Source: Mucilaginibacter oryzae (lineage in GTDB: Bacteria; Bacteroidota; Bacteroidia; Sphingobacteriales; Sphingobacteriaceae). Taken from it: DNA of 64,000 nucleotides. Both the position numbers and the translations under genes were made by a program. The stretch spans positions 806,001 through 870,000 of the forward strand of contig NZ_QGHA01000001.1 of the NCBI RefSeq assembly GCF_003148845.1. The letters are read 5' to 3'. The notes under the pieces were generated by a model that saw only the letters and a list, made by a program, of their open reading frames with translations, was not told the DNA's origin and searched no databases. Position 1 is the stretch's first letter. Each line of letters starts with the position of its first letter. Shown here in pieces: positions 35,452-44,186 of the stretch.

Positions 35452-36114
35452 ATGGATCAGCATTTAGTACAAAAATTAAAACACATACAATTTATGGCCG
35501 ATGAGCTTCCCGCGGCCCTGATCATTCATGAAGTTGAAAGCCTGCGAATAGTTTATATGAACCAACCGGGACTGGACATATTAGGCACTACGCTTGAAGA
35601 AATACAGGCTATAGGTTCAGAAACCTATCATGTAAAATATTTTAACGCCGAAGACAGCGACGAATATGTGCCTAAAATTCTGCACTTAATAAAAACCGGC
35701 GGGCGGCAGCAGGTATCATACTTTCAGCAGGTACGCGTTCCTGAAAAAACCGAATGGCAATTGTTTGTAAGCAACACCAAAGTTTTTGCCCGCAACGAGA
35801 CCGGGGAGGTTACCCATCTGTTAACCATAGCCAGTATGCTTGATCCGACACACCACATTACCACCAAGGTAAACCGGCTGATGAACGAGGTGGCTTTTTT
35901 GCGCCAAAACAATCTTTTATTTTCAAGGCTCACCCGGCGCGAAAGGGAGATTTTGAAATATATAGCCATGGGCATGAGTTCGCCAGAGATAGCGGCCAAA
36001 CTTTTTATCGCCGCGGCAACTGCCGAAACCCATCGAAAAAACATCAAAAACAAACTGGGTTTAAAAAACAATTACGACGCGGTGAAATTTGCGCAGGCGT
36101 ATAATCTGGTGTGA
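35452..36114 (+). CDS. PAS domain-containing LuxR family regulator
   Basis: This 220-residue protein has an N-terminal PAS-like sensor (about residues 15-130: LPAALIIHEVESLRIVYMNQPGLDILG) and a C-terminal LuxR helix-turn-helix (about residues 160-215: LTRREREILKYIAMGMSSPEIA, then KNIKNKLGLKNN). No receiver domain or sensor kinase is adjacent, so it looks like an orphan one-component regulator. Target genes are unknown. It interrupts a long run of minus-strand genes and is preceded by a 272-bp AT-rich region. Confidence 0.88.
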   Translation: MDQHLVQKLKHIQFMADELPAALIIHEVESLRIVYMNQPGLDILGTTLEEIQAIGSETYHVKYFNAEDSDEYVPKILHLIKTGGRQQVSYFQQVRVPEKTEWQLFVSNTKVFARNETGEVTHLLTIASMLDPTHHITTKVNRLMNEVAFLRQNNLLFSRLTRREREILKYIAMGMSSPEIAAKLFIAAATAETHRKNIKNKLGLKNNYDAVKFAQAYNLV

Positions 36115-36117
36115 GTT

Positions 36118-36171
36118 AAAGTTAGAAGTTCTAAGTCGAAAGTCTTAAGTTGTAAGTTCTAAGTCTTCAGT
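36118..36171. repeat. AAGTCGAAAGTCTTAAG-type short repeats
   Basis: Several overlapping copies of AAGT(C/T) words, including TCTAAGTCGAAAGTCTTAAG, lie between the LuxR gene and the CBS gene, which are convergent. The same words form the arms of the inverted repeat at 60213-60281, so this is a dispersed repeat family. Confidence 0.5.
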
Positions 36172-36228
36172 ACTATATTATTTTAGGCCACGAATCAGGA
36201 CTTGATACTTTAAACTCCGGACTTGCGA

Positions 36229-36891
36229 CTACAAATTCAGGTAGTTCATCAGCGAATCATACCTGTCCCGCGCAGTATCATTAATATCGGTATGATTAAA
36301 AGAGGCTTTGATATCGTACTCGTAACGTAAAAAGCTGGCTATGATGGCCGAAATATCCTGTTTGTTTATCTTAAGGGTAACCTCCATCCGGGTGGAATCG
36401 GGATAGGCCTGCACATAAGAGCTCAGGATCTGGGCATTATCCGATTCAACAATCTGTGCCATATGCGCCAGCGAATTATTTTTATTACTGATCTCTAGTA
36501 CAATAATGCCTCCGGGTTGCGATACTGAAGTAATCTTAGCGAAATATTCGGTAATAGCGTTTATGGATACCAGGCCGAGATAATTGTTTTTGGCATCAAG
36601 CACGGGCACCACCGTAAGCTGTTGTTCATAAAACAACCTGATCACATCATAAATATGCTGATCTTCCAACACATACGGATTTACCAGCGAAAGTGCCAGG
36701 GCGCCAATCTGCGTTTGATAGTTGCTTTCGGCAATCAGGTCGTCTTCGGCCAGCAAACCTAAAAACTGTTCTTCGTTTACAATAGGCAAATGCCTGAGGC
36801 GAAACTCAACCATACGGTCAAGCACTTTCTGTATGGTATCAGAAGTGTGTACCGGCGGTATCGAATCAGCTAACAGGTCGAGCGCTATCAT
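36229..36891 (-). CDS. CBS domain-containing protein
   Basis: This 220-residue cytoplasmic protein has two CBS motifs (about residues 1-60 and 75-130: RHLPIVNEEQFLGLLAEDDLI and LTVVPVLDAKNNYLGLVSI). They form an adenine-nucleotide-binding module. A C-terminal ACT-like or ferredoxin-like segment follows. Its start directly abuts the stop of the upstream alpha/beta hydrolase gene, so the two are co-translated. A regulatory role sensing adenosine nucleotides is inferred from the family. Confidence 0.85.
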   Translation of the reverse strand: MIALDLLADSIPPVHTSDTIQKVLDRMVEFRLRHLPIVNEEQFLGLLAEDDLIAESNYQTQIGALALSLVNPYVLEDQHIYDVIRLFYEQQLTVVPVLDAKNNYLGLVSINAITEYFAKITSVSQPGGIIVLEISNKNNSLAHMAQIVESDNAQILSSYVQAYPDSTRMEVTLKINKQDISAIIASFLRYEYDIKASFNHTDINDTARDRYDSLMNYLNL

Positions 36892-37665
36892 TTATGCATT
36901 CACTTTGGCCTCTAATTTAGTTAAAAACTGTTTAAGCAAAGTATTAAATTCTTCCGGGTGCTCCATCATGGGGGCATGGCCGCATTTATCAATCCAGTGC
37001 AGTTCAGAATCGGGCAGCAGTTCGTTAAACTCTACCGCAACTTCGGGCGGGGTAATCTTATCATTACGGCCCCATATTAAAGATACCGGAAGGGTTAGCT
37101 TATGCAGTTCTTTTTTCATGTTATGCCTGATGGCCGATTTTGCCATGGCCAGCAACCTGATCACCTTGTGCCTGTCGTTAATAGTTTGATACACATCCTG
37201 TACAAGCTCATCTGTTGCTATTGCAGGATCGTAAAAAGTGAACTGTACTTTTTCGCGAACAAAATCAATACTCTCCCGGCGCGGAAACGAACCACCGAAA
37301 GCGTTTTCATATAAACCTGAGCTGCCGGTTAAAACAAGCGCCTTAACGTTTTCAGGATGCGCGGTTAAATAAACCAGTGCCACGTGCCCGCCAAGCGAAT
37401 TACCCAGCATAATGATATTGCTCAGCTTTTTAAACTTGATAAACTTATGCACAAATTTGGAAAGGCTCTTAACGCCCGTGCTAATAAGAGGCATATCATA
37501 AATTGGCAGCATAGGTATAATTACCCTGTATTTTGATTTAAATTCGTTAACCACACCTTCCCAGTTGCTTAACGCGCCCATTAAACCATGCAGCAGTAAC
37601 AGCACCTCACCTTCGCCCTCATCGATGTAACTAAAACCGTGTTCCTCTTTAAGCACGAGATCCAT
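36892..37665 (-). CDS. Alpha/beta hydrolase
   Basis: This hydrolase of about 257 residues has the nucleophile elbow GNSLGGHVALVY, an acid in LIWGRNDKITP and a histidine in KCGHAPMMEHPE. All catalytic-triad elements are visible. The start is taken as the ATG at 37665 (MDLVLKEEHGFSYIDEG), which gives the usual beginning of the fold; an upstream frame extension to 37692 looks non-coding. It ends directly against the CBS gene. The substrate is unknown. Confidence 0.88.
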   Translation of the reverse strand: MDLVLKEEHGFSYIDEGEGEVLLLLHGLMGALSNWEGVVNEFKSKYRVIIPMLPIYDMPLISTGVKSLSKFVHKFIKFKKLSNIIMLGNSLGGHVALVYLTAHPENVKALVLTGSSGLYENAFGGSFPRRESIDFVREKVQFTFYDPAIATDELVQDVYQTINDRHKVIRLLAMAKSAIRHNMKKELHKLTLPVSLIWGRNDKITPPEVAVEFNELLPDSELHWIDKCGHAPMMEHPEEFNTLLKQFLTKLEAKVNA

Positions 37666-37883
37666 ATAAACTATTAATAATAAAATGTTCAAATTAGCCT
37701 ATACCAAAATCGCTTTCAGTATAAATTCCTGTTATTAAGGCGCAAAATTAGTTTATTGCAACCTACATTTAGCAAGTATAGCAATTATTTATCAATGTAA
37801 TTATGTTAAGCTTTTATTAACAACAGTAACACTAACACAACATTGTTGTTTAAAAAGCTGTATGATAATTAAATGCCAAAAGC

Positions 37884-38333
37884 TTATCCCAATAGCTGCT
37901 TTACCACTTCTGATATGGTTTTACCATCGGCTTTGCCGGCAAGTTCTTTACTGGCCATACCCATTACACGGCCCATATCCTTTACCGATGTGGCGCCGAT
38001 GCGGCCAATCAGATCTTCCAGGTAACCTTCAATTTCAAACCGGCTCATTTGCTGGGGCAAATACTCTTCAATAACCAGCATTTCGGCCATTTCAATCTGG
38101 TACAGATCGTCGCGGTTTTGGGTTTTATAAATATCGGCCGACTCCTTGCGTTGCTTCACCAGTTTTTGCAACACTTTAATTTCGGCGTCTTCGGTAAGTT
38201 CTTCAGCGGCGCCTTTTTCGGTTTTTGCTAAAAGCAGTGCCGATTTAATGGCTCGTAAGCCCTGCAAACGCCCGGCCTGCTTTGCCAGCATGGCCAGCTT
38301 AATATCCTGGTCTATTTGTGTTATTAATGACAT
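37884..38333 (-). CDS. GatB/YqeY domain-containing protein
   Basis: This 149-residue protein matches the YqeY family, which resembles the C-terminal tRNA-binding domain of the GatB amidotransferase subunit. Typical segments are MSLITQIDQDIKLAMLAKQ, LQKLVKQRKESADIY and the C-terminal GKADGKTISEVVKQLL. The cellular role is uncertain; an association with tRNA-linked amidation has been suggested for the family. It is a single gene. Confidence 0.92.
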   Translation of the reverse strand: MSLITQIDQDIKLAMLAKQAGRLQGLRAIKSALLLAKTEKGAAEELTEDAEIKVLQKLVKQRKESADIYKTQNRDDLYQIEMAEMLVIEEYLPQQMSRFEIEGYLEDLIGRIGATSVKDMGRVMGMASKELAGKADGKTISEVVKQLLG

Positions 38334-38492
38334 GGTTTAATTTTAATTATTGAATTAGTGAGTTATTGAATTAGTGAATTTTGATGTGCAAAGTTCAGTT
38401 GTACAGATGTGCAAAATATCGCTCATCCCTATAAACATGCAACATGCTTTAAAAATCTGCACATCTGTAATCCGCACATCTGCACATCCAGC

Positions 38493-39251
38493 TTACCCCC
38501 TATATATCGTTCCGGCATTAGCCTGCGCAGTTGGCATAATCAGCAAATCGTTTATATTAACGTGTTTGGGGCGCGATGCTATAAACCATATAGTTTCGGC
38601 AATATCTTCGGCCCGTAAAGGTTCAAAACCTTCATACACCTTTTTGGCGCGCTCTTTATCACCTTTAAAACGCACTTCCGAAAATTCGGTTTCAACGGCA
38701 CCGGGGTGTATGGCTGTAACCTTGATGCGATGCGGCAACAAATCGATCCGCATACCTTTATTTAAAGCATCTACCGCGTGTTTGGTAGCACAATATACGT
38801 TTCCGTTGGCGTAAACCTCTTTACCGGCTATCGAACCTAAATTAATAATATGGCCCGATCCGTTTTCAATCATCCAGTTGGATACCACGCGGCTTACATA
38901 AAGCAAACCTTTTACATTGGTATCAATCATGGTTTCCCAATCATCAATATTTCCTTTTTGTATCGGATCAAGCCCCTGGCTCAGGCCCGCGTTGTTTACC
39001 AGCACATCAACATTTTTCCAGTGTGCAGGCAGGCTTTCCAGGTTGCTGATGGTATCCTCACGGTTACGCACATCAAATGATGACACGGCTATTTCAACGC
39101 CATATTGTTCATTAAGCTGTGCGGCCAGTTTTTCCAAACGTTCCAAACGCCTGCCGGTTAAAATTAAATTGTATCCCTCGCGGGCAAAAACCTGCGCGCA
39201 TGCCTCGCCAATGCCTGCGGTAGCCCCGGTAATTAAAGCGATCTTACTCAT
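38493..39251 (-). CDS. SDR family NAD(P)-dependent oxidoreductase (YdfG-like)
   Basis: This 252-residue classical short-chain dehydrogenase has the cofactor motif TGATAGIGEACAQVF, the NNAGLSQG segment and the catalytic YCATKHAVDALNKG (Tyr and Lys). The length and C-terminus resemble YdfG-type serine/3-hydroxy acid dehydrogenases, but the substrate cannot be fixed from sequence. It lies downstream of the porT-menG pair in the same direction, with a 215-bp gap. Confidence 0.9.
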   Translation of the reverse strand: MSKIALITGATAGIGEACAQVFAREGYNLILTGRRLERLEKLAAQLNEQYGVEIAVSSFDVRNREDTISNLESLPAHWKNVDVLVNNAGLSQGLDPIQKGNIDDWETMIDTNVKGLLYVSRVVSNWMIENGSGHIINLGSIAGKEVYANGNVYCATKHAVDALNKGMRIDLLPHRIKVTAIHPGAVETEFSEVRFKGDKERAKKVYEGFEPLRAEDIAETIWFIASRPKHVNINDLLIMPTAQANAGTIYRG

Positions 39252-39427
39252 AGATTTTGTTTAAAGTAAGCAGCGAAATTAGGCTTTTTAGTTTAAAATA
39301 TTGTCGGTTGTTGGTAAGGAGATGAATTTTAGCAGGCCTGTTGCGTTGCAAACGCAAACCCATGTTAAGCACTCATTATAAATGAGCGCATGGATTACGA
39401 GATTGGTGATTAGAGAACAGAGATTAG

Positions 39428-39449
39428 TTTTGAGCGTGCATGCTCAAAA
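39428..39449 (-). terminator. Palindromic hairpin downstream of porT
   Basis: Arms TTTTGAGC and GCTCAAAA enclose a GTGCAT centre and lie 17 bases beyond the porT stop codon. It is a likely terminator on the minus strand. Confidence 0.55.
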
Positions 39450-39466
39450 TTTTCTACACGCAATTG

Positions 39467-40198
39467 CTACTCAAAAATCAAGCTAAACATTAAAGTATGC
39501 AATCCTAACCTGCTGATGGGGCTTGAATAGGGCTGATTTTCGCGCAACAGAACATTATTAAAAGAATTGGAAATTTTAATCTCGGGCGAAAGCTTGAAAA
39601 ATTCAAAATAGATATCGCAACCAATGCCTGCCTCGTACGATGCGAATCCACCCACGTTTTTTACCAGCTTTTCGGAAAGGTCAAGATTGGCATCCGTGTT
39701 TTTTTTTGAGCCGATGGCTTGGGTATATTTTACACCACCTATTACGTAAGCACGGAAGTCGCCCAACCTGTCTGATTTAAGTTTCAGCAACAGGGGTACA
39801 TCTACCGATGTGGTTTGCACCTTTTTATCAACATCTTCTGTCGGATCAACATAGGAATAGTGCAAGGCGCGGTCGGCAAATATTAACGAAGGGGTGGTGC
39901 GTACCTCCAGGTGATCGGTAAGGCGGTAACGGGTTAAAAAGCCAACCCCAAAACCCGGCGTACTTTTGGAGCTGATACTGTTTAGCGGGCCTTTAACCCG
40001 TACACCATTACCATCAAAAAAGGCATCACGAAAGTTAGCCTGCTTATCAATTTTAAAATCGCTGGCAACATAACTGAAACTGAAGCCGAAACTCAGGTCC
40101 TGCTGATCGGCCCCGCCACCCCACGCGGGTACACGCTGCGCAAATAATGGCTTGCAACAAAATAACAGTACAAAAGCAACCAGGTAGCGGTTTATCAT
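39467..40198 (-). CDS. porT: PorT family outer-membrane protein (type IX secretion/gliding)
   Basis: This protein of about 243 residues has a signal peptide (MINRYLVAFVLLFCCKPLFAQ) and a barrel built from alternating strands such as LSFGFSFSYVASDFKI and LGDFRAYVIGGVKYT. Linkage with menG/ubiE just upstream, four bases away, is the conserved setting of porT/sprT in Bacteroidota. PorT is needed for the type IX protein secretion system. The ATG at 40198 is preferred over an upstream TTG. Confidence 0.82.
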   Translation of the reverse strand: MINRYLVAFVLLFCCKPLFAQRVPAWGGGADQQDLSFGFSFSYVASDFKIDKQANFRDAFFDGNGVRVKGPLNSISSKSTPGFGVGFLTRYRLTDHLEVRTTPSLIFADRALHYSYVDPTEDVDKKVQTTSVDVPLLLKLKSDRLGDFRAYVIGGVKYTQAIGSKKNTDANLDLSEKLVKNVGGFASYEAGIGCDIYFEFFKLSPEIKISNSFNNVLLRENQPYSSPISRLGLHTLMFSLIFE

Positions 40199-40202
40199 CA
40201 AT

Positions 40203-40934
40203 TTATTTTATGCCAGTGTATATCGAACAGATACCAAACGCCAAAGGCCTGCATTTGGTATTTTTAAATCCTACTTTATCCATCAGGGCAACAAAATCCT
40301 TGCCATCCGGAAAAGCAGCCACTGATTCGGGCAGGTAACTGTAAGCCCTCGAATCTTTACTGAAAAGCTTACCTATACCCGGTGTAATATAATTAAAGTA
40401 AAAATTATACAATTGTTTTACCGGGAACCCTTTAGGTTTTGAAAACTCCAAAACCACCGCCTTACCCCCGGGTTTCAACACCCGGTTGATATCGGCCAGG
40501 CCCATTTCCAGGTTTTCGAAGTTGCGCACACCGTAAGCTACGGTTACAGCATCAAAGCCATTGGCTTCAAAAGGCAGTTTTTCCGAGTCGCCAAGTTTCA
40601 CTTCAAACTTATCGCTCAAATGGCGTTTAATTATCTTTTGGTCTGCTATATCAAGCATGCCTCTTGAAATATCAACACCAATAATTTTTTCCGGTTTAAG
40701 GATTGAAAGCGCCTCGAAGGCAAAATCGCCGGTACCGGTAGCCACGTCCAATATCAGTTTAGGCTGATCCTTTTTCAACTCGTTAATCGCCTTTTTGCGC
40801 CAGATAATATCGATGCCCAGCGACATGAAATGATTCAGGAAATCGTATGTTTTGGAGATATTGTTAAACATATCGGCCACCTGCTCTTTTTTGGTAGCCT
40901 GCTCATTCTGGTACGGAGTTATGATTTTGCTCAT
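40203..40934 (-). CDS. ubiE: Bifunctional demethylmenaquinone methyltransferase/ubiquinone methylase
   Basis: This 243-residue SAM-dependent methyltransferase makes menaquinone, the likely quinone of the complex I encoded here. The SAM motif DVATGTGDFAFEAL, the motif II region VAYGVRNFENLEMGL and the PGGKAVVLEFSKPKGFP block are typical of UbiE/MenG. The TATCTTTG -7 box on the minus strand is nine bases upstream of the ATG. Confidence 0.95.
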   Translation of the reverse strand: MSKIITPYQNEQATKKEQVADMFNNISKTYDFLNHFMSLGIDIIWRKKAINELKKDQPKLILDVATGTGDFAFEALSILKPEKIIGVDISRGMLDIADQKIIKRHLSDKFEVKLGDSEKLPFEANGFDAVTVAYGVRNFENLEMGLADINRVLKPGGKAVVLEFSKPKGFPVKQLYNFYFNYITPGIGKLFSKDSRAYSYLPESVAAFPDGKDFVALMDKVGFKNTKCRPLAFGICSIYTGIK

Positions 40935-40942
40935 TGCGGGGG

Positions 40943-40950
40943 CAAAGATA
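40943..40950 (-). promoter_or_regulatory. Putative -7 box of ubiE-porT
   Basis: The minus strand reads TATCTTTG, an exact TAnnTTTG match, eight bases before the ubiE start. No clear -33 element was seen. Confidence 0.45.
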
Positions 40951-41088
40951 GTGATTGTAATTTTTAATGAGTTGTTACACCCATATTAAGTTGACATGAT
41001 TATGTTAATTATTAACACAAATCTGTATTTTTAAAAACCAATCACAGCCGGCGTAAACCGGTAAATTACAAAACACCTTAGTTCAAGT

Positions 41089-42459
41089 ATGAAAGAAGAA
41101 CAACCATCCTCACGCCGTAGTTTTATTAAAAAACTAACAACAGCTACTGCGGCCGTTGCAGCCGGGTCAAGCCTTGTTGCTGCCGAAAGCCAGGCCAAAT
41201 CATTCTCCATTATTAAACGCCTTGTTGGCAACAGCCCCAACGATCAGGTAAACATCGCCCTGATAGGTGCCGGCGGCATGGGTACGCAGGATACCATTAC
41301 AGCCCTTCAAACACCCGGCATAAAACTGGTAGCCGCCTGCGATTTATATGACGGCCGCCTTAAAGATGCCAAAACCCGCTGGGGCGCCGACCTGTATACA
41401 ACCCGCGTTTACAAAGAAATACTAAACCGTAAAGACATTGACGCCGTGATAGTTGGCACGCCCGATCACTGGCACCAGCAAATTTCGGTAGACGCTATGC
41501 ATGCCGGCAAACACGTTTATTGCGAAAAGCCGATGGTACATGCCATAAGCGAAGGACCGGCAGTTATTAAAGCGCAAAAAGACACCGGCATGGTTTTCCA
41601 GGTAGGCAGCCAGGGCGTATCATCATTAGGTAATGAAAAAGCACACGAGTTGCTGAAAGCCGGGGCCATTGGCGAACTAAACTATGCCGAAGGCTTTTGG
41701 GCCCGCCGCAACCCGCTTGAGGTTTGGCAATACCCTATCCCGGAGGATGCCTCGCCCGAAACGGTGGATTGGGAAACTTATATCAGCAATACCAAAAAAC
41801 GACCGTTCGATCAGAAACGTTTTTTCCGCTGGAGGAATTATACCGATTACGGTACGGGCATGGCAGGCGATTTATTTGTGCACCTGTTTTCGAGCCTGCA
41901 TTTCATTACCGATTCGGTAGGGCCGAATAAAATTTACGCCTCGGGCGGGTTACGTTTCTGGAATGATGGCCGCGAAGTGCCTGATGTGCTGTTGGGCACT
42001 TTCGATTACCCTAAAACCCAGGCGCACCCGGCCTTCAACCTGTCGTTACGCTGCAACTTTGTGGATGGTACCAGCGGCACCACTTACCTTAAGCTGGTAG
42101 GCAGCGAAGGCTCGATGGATATTACCTGGGATAAAGTGACCCTGAAACGCAATAAAGTGATGGACTCTGACGATCCCTTCTACCTGGATAAACTTAAAAA
42201 AGCGGGAAGCGGCTACGCAGAACGTAAAAGAATGCTGCCGCCCGAAGAAATTACCTACGACGCCGAAAAAGGATACAAAGGCGGCCCTTACGATCATATG
42301 GTAAACTTTTTTACCGCCATCCGCAATAAAGGTAAAGTTACCGAAGATGCTGTTTTCGGCTATCGCGCGGCGGCCCCTGCCCTGCTATGTAACGATAGCT
42401 ACTACAATAACAGCCCGATGTTTTGGGATCCTGAAAAAATGCAGCTGATTAAAAAATAG
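41089..42459 (+). CDS. Gfo/Idh/MocA family oxidoreductase with Tat signal
   Basis: This 456-residue protein has a twin-arginine signal (SSRRSFIKKLTTATAAVAAGS), so it is probably exported folded with its bound cofactor. The Rossmann motif is VNIALIGAGGMGTQD, and the catalytic EKP motif is in HVYCEKPMVH. Family members oxidise sugars or cyclitols using NAD(P). It is followed 24 bases later by a DUF1080 hydrolase gene, a pairing repeated in many Bacteroidota; a periplasmic sugar-modification role is inferred. Confidence 0.9.
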   Translation: MKEEQPSSRRSFIKKLTTATAAVAAGSSLVAAESQAKSFSIIKRLVGNSPNDQVNIALIGAGGMGTQDTITALQTPGIKLVAACDLYDGRLKDAKTRWGADLYTTRVYKEILNRKDIDAVIVGTPDHWHQQISVDAMHAGKHVYCEKPMVHAISEGPAVIKAQKDTGMVFQVGSQGVSSLGNEKAHELLKAGAIGELNYAEGFWARRNPLEVWQYPIPEDASPETVDWETYISNTKKRPFDQKRFFRWRNYTDYGTGMAGDLFVHLFSSLHFITDSVGPNKIYASGGLRFWNDGREVPDVLLGTFDYPKTQAHPAFNLSLRCNFVDGTSGTTYLKLVGSEGSMDITWDKVTLKRNKVMDSDDPFYLDKLKKAGSGYAERKRMLPPEEITYDAEKGYKGGPYDHMVNFFTAIRNKGKVTEDAVFGYRAAAPALLCNDSYYNNSPMFWDPEKMQLIKK

Positions 42460-42483
42460 TAAACCGTCACACTGAATACGATA

Positions 42484-43221
42484 ATGAAACAAAAATTAAA
42501 AAAGATAGGCCTGATCGTAATTGCAGCAGGCTTAACCTTAGGGCAAACCTCTGCCGCTCCAGTTCACAAACCCAAACCGGCTAAACAGGCCACCCCGGCA
42601 AAAGGTAAGTGGGTAAGCCTTTTTGATGGCAAAACTTTAAATGGCTGGCACGGCTTCAACAAAAAAGGCGAAGTTAAAAACTGGACCATAGTTGACGGTG
42701 CCCTTGTGTGCCTCGGCGCAGCACAGGGCGATACCGGCGGCGACATTGTAACCGATAAAGCCTACACCAACTTTGAGCTAAGCTGGGAATGGAAAATTGA
42801 CAAAGGCAGCAACAGCGGTGTAATGTACCATGTAATTGAAGACCCCAAATACCACGCATCGTACGAAACAGGCCCGGAATACCAGATTATCGACGACCTG
42901 GGCTGGCCGGATAAACTGGAAGACTGGCAAAAAACCGGCTGCGATTATGCCATGTACCTGCCCAACTCACAGAAAAAGTTAGCCCCCGTTGGCACCTGGA
43001 ACACCAGCAAAATTGTTTTCAATAACGGGCATGTAGAGCACTGGCTAAACGGCAAAAAAATATTAGCCTTCGAAGCCTGGACCGATGACTGGAAGCAAAA
43101 GAAAACTACCGGAAAATGGAAAGATTATCCTGATTACGGCACCGCCAAAACCGGTTTAATTGCCCTGCAGGATCATGGGCATAAAGCTTATTTCAGGGAT
43201 ATTAAGATTAAGGAGTTGTAG
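42484..43221 (+). CDS. DUF1080 domain-containing protein (3-keto-disaccharide hydrolase family)
   Basis: This 245-residue protein has a signal peptide (about residues 1-25) followed by a DUF1080 concanavalin-like domain. Signature segments are WVSLFDGKTLNGWHGF, ELSWEWKIDKGSNSGVMYHV and the closing GLIALQDHGHKAYFRDIKIKEL. Related enzymes cleave 3-keto-glycosides. The neighbouring Gfo/Idh oxidoreductase could supply keto-sugar substrates, so the two likely act in one periplasmic pathway. The operon ends at a palindromic repeat element. Confidence 0.9.
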   Translation: MKQKLKKIGLIVIAAGLTLGQTSAAPVHKPKPAKQATPAKGKWVSLFDGKTLNGWHGFNKKGEVKNWTIVDGALVCLGAAQGDTGGDIVTDKAYTNFELSWEWKIDKGSNSGVMYHVIEDPKYHASYETGPEYQIIDDLGWPDKLEDWQKTGCDYAMYLPNSQKKLAPVGTWNTSKIVFNNGHVEHWLNGKKILAFEAWTDDWKQKKTTGKWKDYPDYGTAKTGLIALQDHGHKAYFRDIKIKEL

Positions 43222-43224
43222 TCC

Positions 43225-43395
43225 GAACCGGGATTTGGGTAGATTGTTGGGATGAGCAGGATTTTGTCTGAACCGGAATTTTAAAGAATTTTGAAAATTT
43301 AGAAAATGCATAGCCTATTCTATAAATGCATTGATTCGATAAATTCTGGTTCAGACGAAAAAATTCGTCAAAACGCCCTCCACCAATCCCGGTTC
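43225..43395. repeat. Nested TGTCTGAA-type inverted-repeat element
   Basis: Outer arms GAACCGGGATT (43225-43235) and AATCCCGGTTC (43385-43395) enclose inner arms GTCTGAACCGGAATTT (43266-43281) and AAATTCTGGTTCAGAC (43341-43356, 15 of 16 paired). The element exactly fills the gap between two convergent stop codons and may also terminate transcription. Confidence 0.6.
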
Positions 43396-43884
43396 TTACT
43401 CAACTGTAGCCAATAACCCTTCTAAATCCAGCCTCCGGGTAAACATGGTCAGTTTACCTTCATCATCTACGGGCCAGTCTTCTTTCGGCCTGTCACAGTA
43501 CAGCTCAACGCCGTTACCATCAGGATCGTCCAGATAGATAGCTTCAGATACCCCATGGTCTGATGCACCTGTGATAGGGTATTTCGCCGCAATCAATCTT
43601 TTGAGCGCAACGGCCAGATCTTTCCTTTCGGGATACAAAATAGCGGTATGATATAAGCCCGGCGCATATTCAGGCGCTGGTGGCGCGCCTTTGCTATGCC
43701 AGGTATTTAAACCAATGTGATGATGGTACCCCCCTGCCGAAATAAAAGCGGCCTGACCACCATACATCAGCATTTTTTCAAAGCCAAGCAAACCACAGTA
43801 AAAATCGAGCGATTTCTGGAGGTCGCTCACTTTTAAGTGCACGTGGCCGATCCGGGTTTGGGCGGGTATTTTATATTCATTCAT
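43396..43884 (-). CDS. VOC family protein (glyoxalase/dioxygenase fold)
   Basis: This 162-residue protein has two beta-alpha-beta-beta-beta repeats of the vicinal oxygen chelate fold. Candidate metal ligands are the histidine in RIGHVHLKVSDL, the histidine in GLYHTAILYP and the glutamate in GNGVELYCDRP. That arrangement resembles ring-cleaving dioxygenases of the catechol-2,3-dioxygenase type. The substrate is unknown. It is divergent from engB across an unusual palindrome-rich region. Confidence 0.85.
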   Translation of the reverse strand: MNEYKIPAQTRIGHVHLKVSDLQKSLDFYCGLLGFEKMLMYGGQAAFISAGGYHHHIGLNTWHSKGAPPAPEYAPGLYHTAILYPERKDLAVALKRLIAAKYPITGASDHGVSEAIYLDDPDGNGVELYCDRPKEDWPVDDEGKLTMFTRRLDLEGLLATVE

Positions 43885-43899
43885 GTTTTTTGTTTGAAT

Positions 43900-44139
43900 G
43901 TTGGAAAGTTGTAATGTTGTAAGGTTGAAAAGTTAGAAAGTTGTAAGGTTAAAAAGTTGAAATTATCAATATTTCAACTTTCTTTGCAAATAGTAACTAT
44001 CACAAAGTTAAATGATTTAGAAGTCGAATTGTGTCCGGGCAAAGCAATAAATGTTTAAACATTTATTGCTTTGCTAATAACACTATCCTAAGTTCAACCT
44101 CACAATCTATTCAACTTTACAACATTACAACTTTCCAAC
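43900..44139. repeat. Nested palindrome: 36-bp perfect core inside 30-bp inverted repeat
   Basis: Outer arms at 43900-43929 and 44110-44139 (starting GTTGGAAAGTTGTAATGTTG) pair at 29 of 30 positions. At 44039-44074 lies a perfect 36-bp palindrome made of GCAAAGCAATAAATGTTT and its reverse complement. The element fills most of the 302-bp gap between the divergent VOC and engB genes. It could be an operator, a cruciform or a mobile miniature element. Confidence 0.7.
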
Positions 44140-44174
44140 CTTGCAACAACTCTCACACTTCAAAAACAAAACCC

Positions 44175-44182
44175 TACCTTTG
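44175..44182 (+). promoter_or_regulatory. Putative -7 box of engB
   Basis: TACCTTTG, an exact TAnnTTTG match, ends four bases before the engB ATG. This supports the ATG at 44187 over upstream in-frame codons and implies a leaderless transcript. Confidence 0.5.
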
Positions 44183-44186
44183 CGGA

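Noticed and set aside
44031..44186. 52-codon N-terminal extension of EngB
   Set aside because: It runs through the 36-bp palindrome and repeat arms; the -7 box and family N-terminus support the ATG at 44187.
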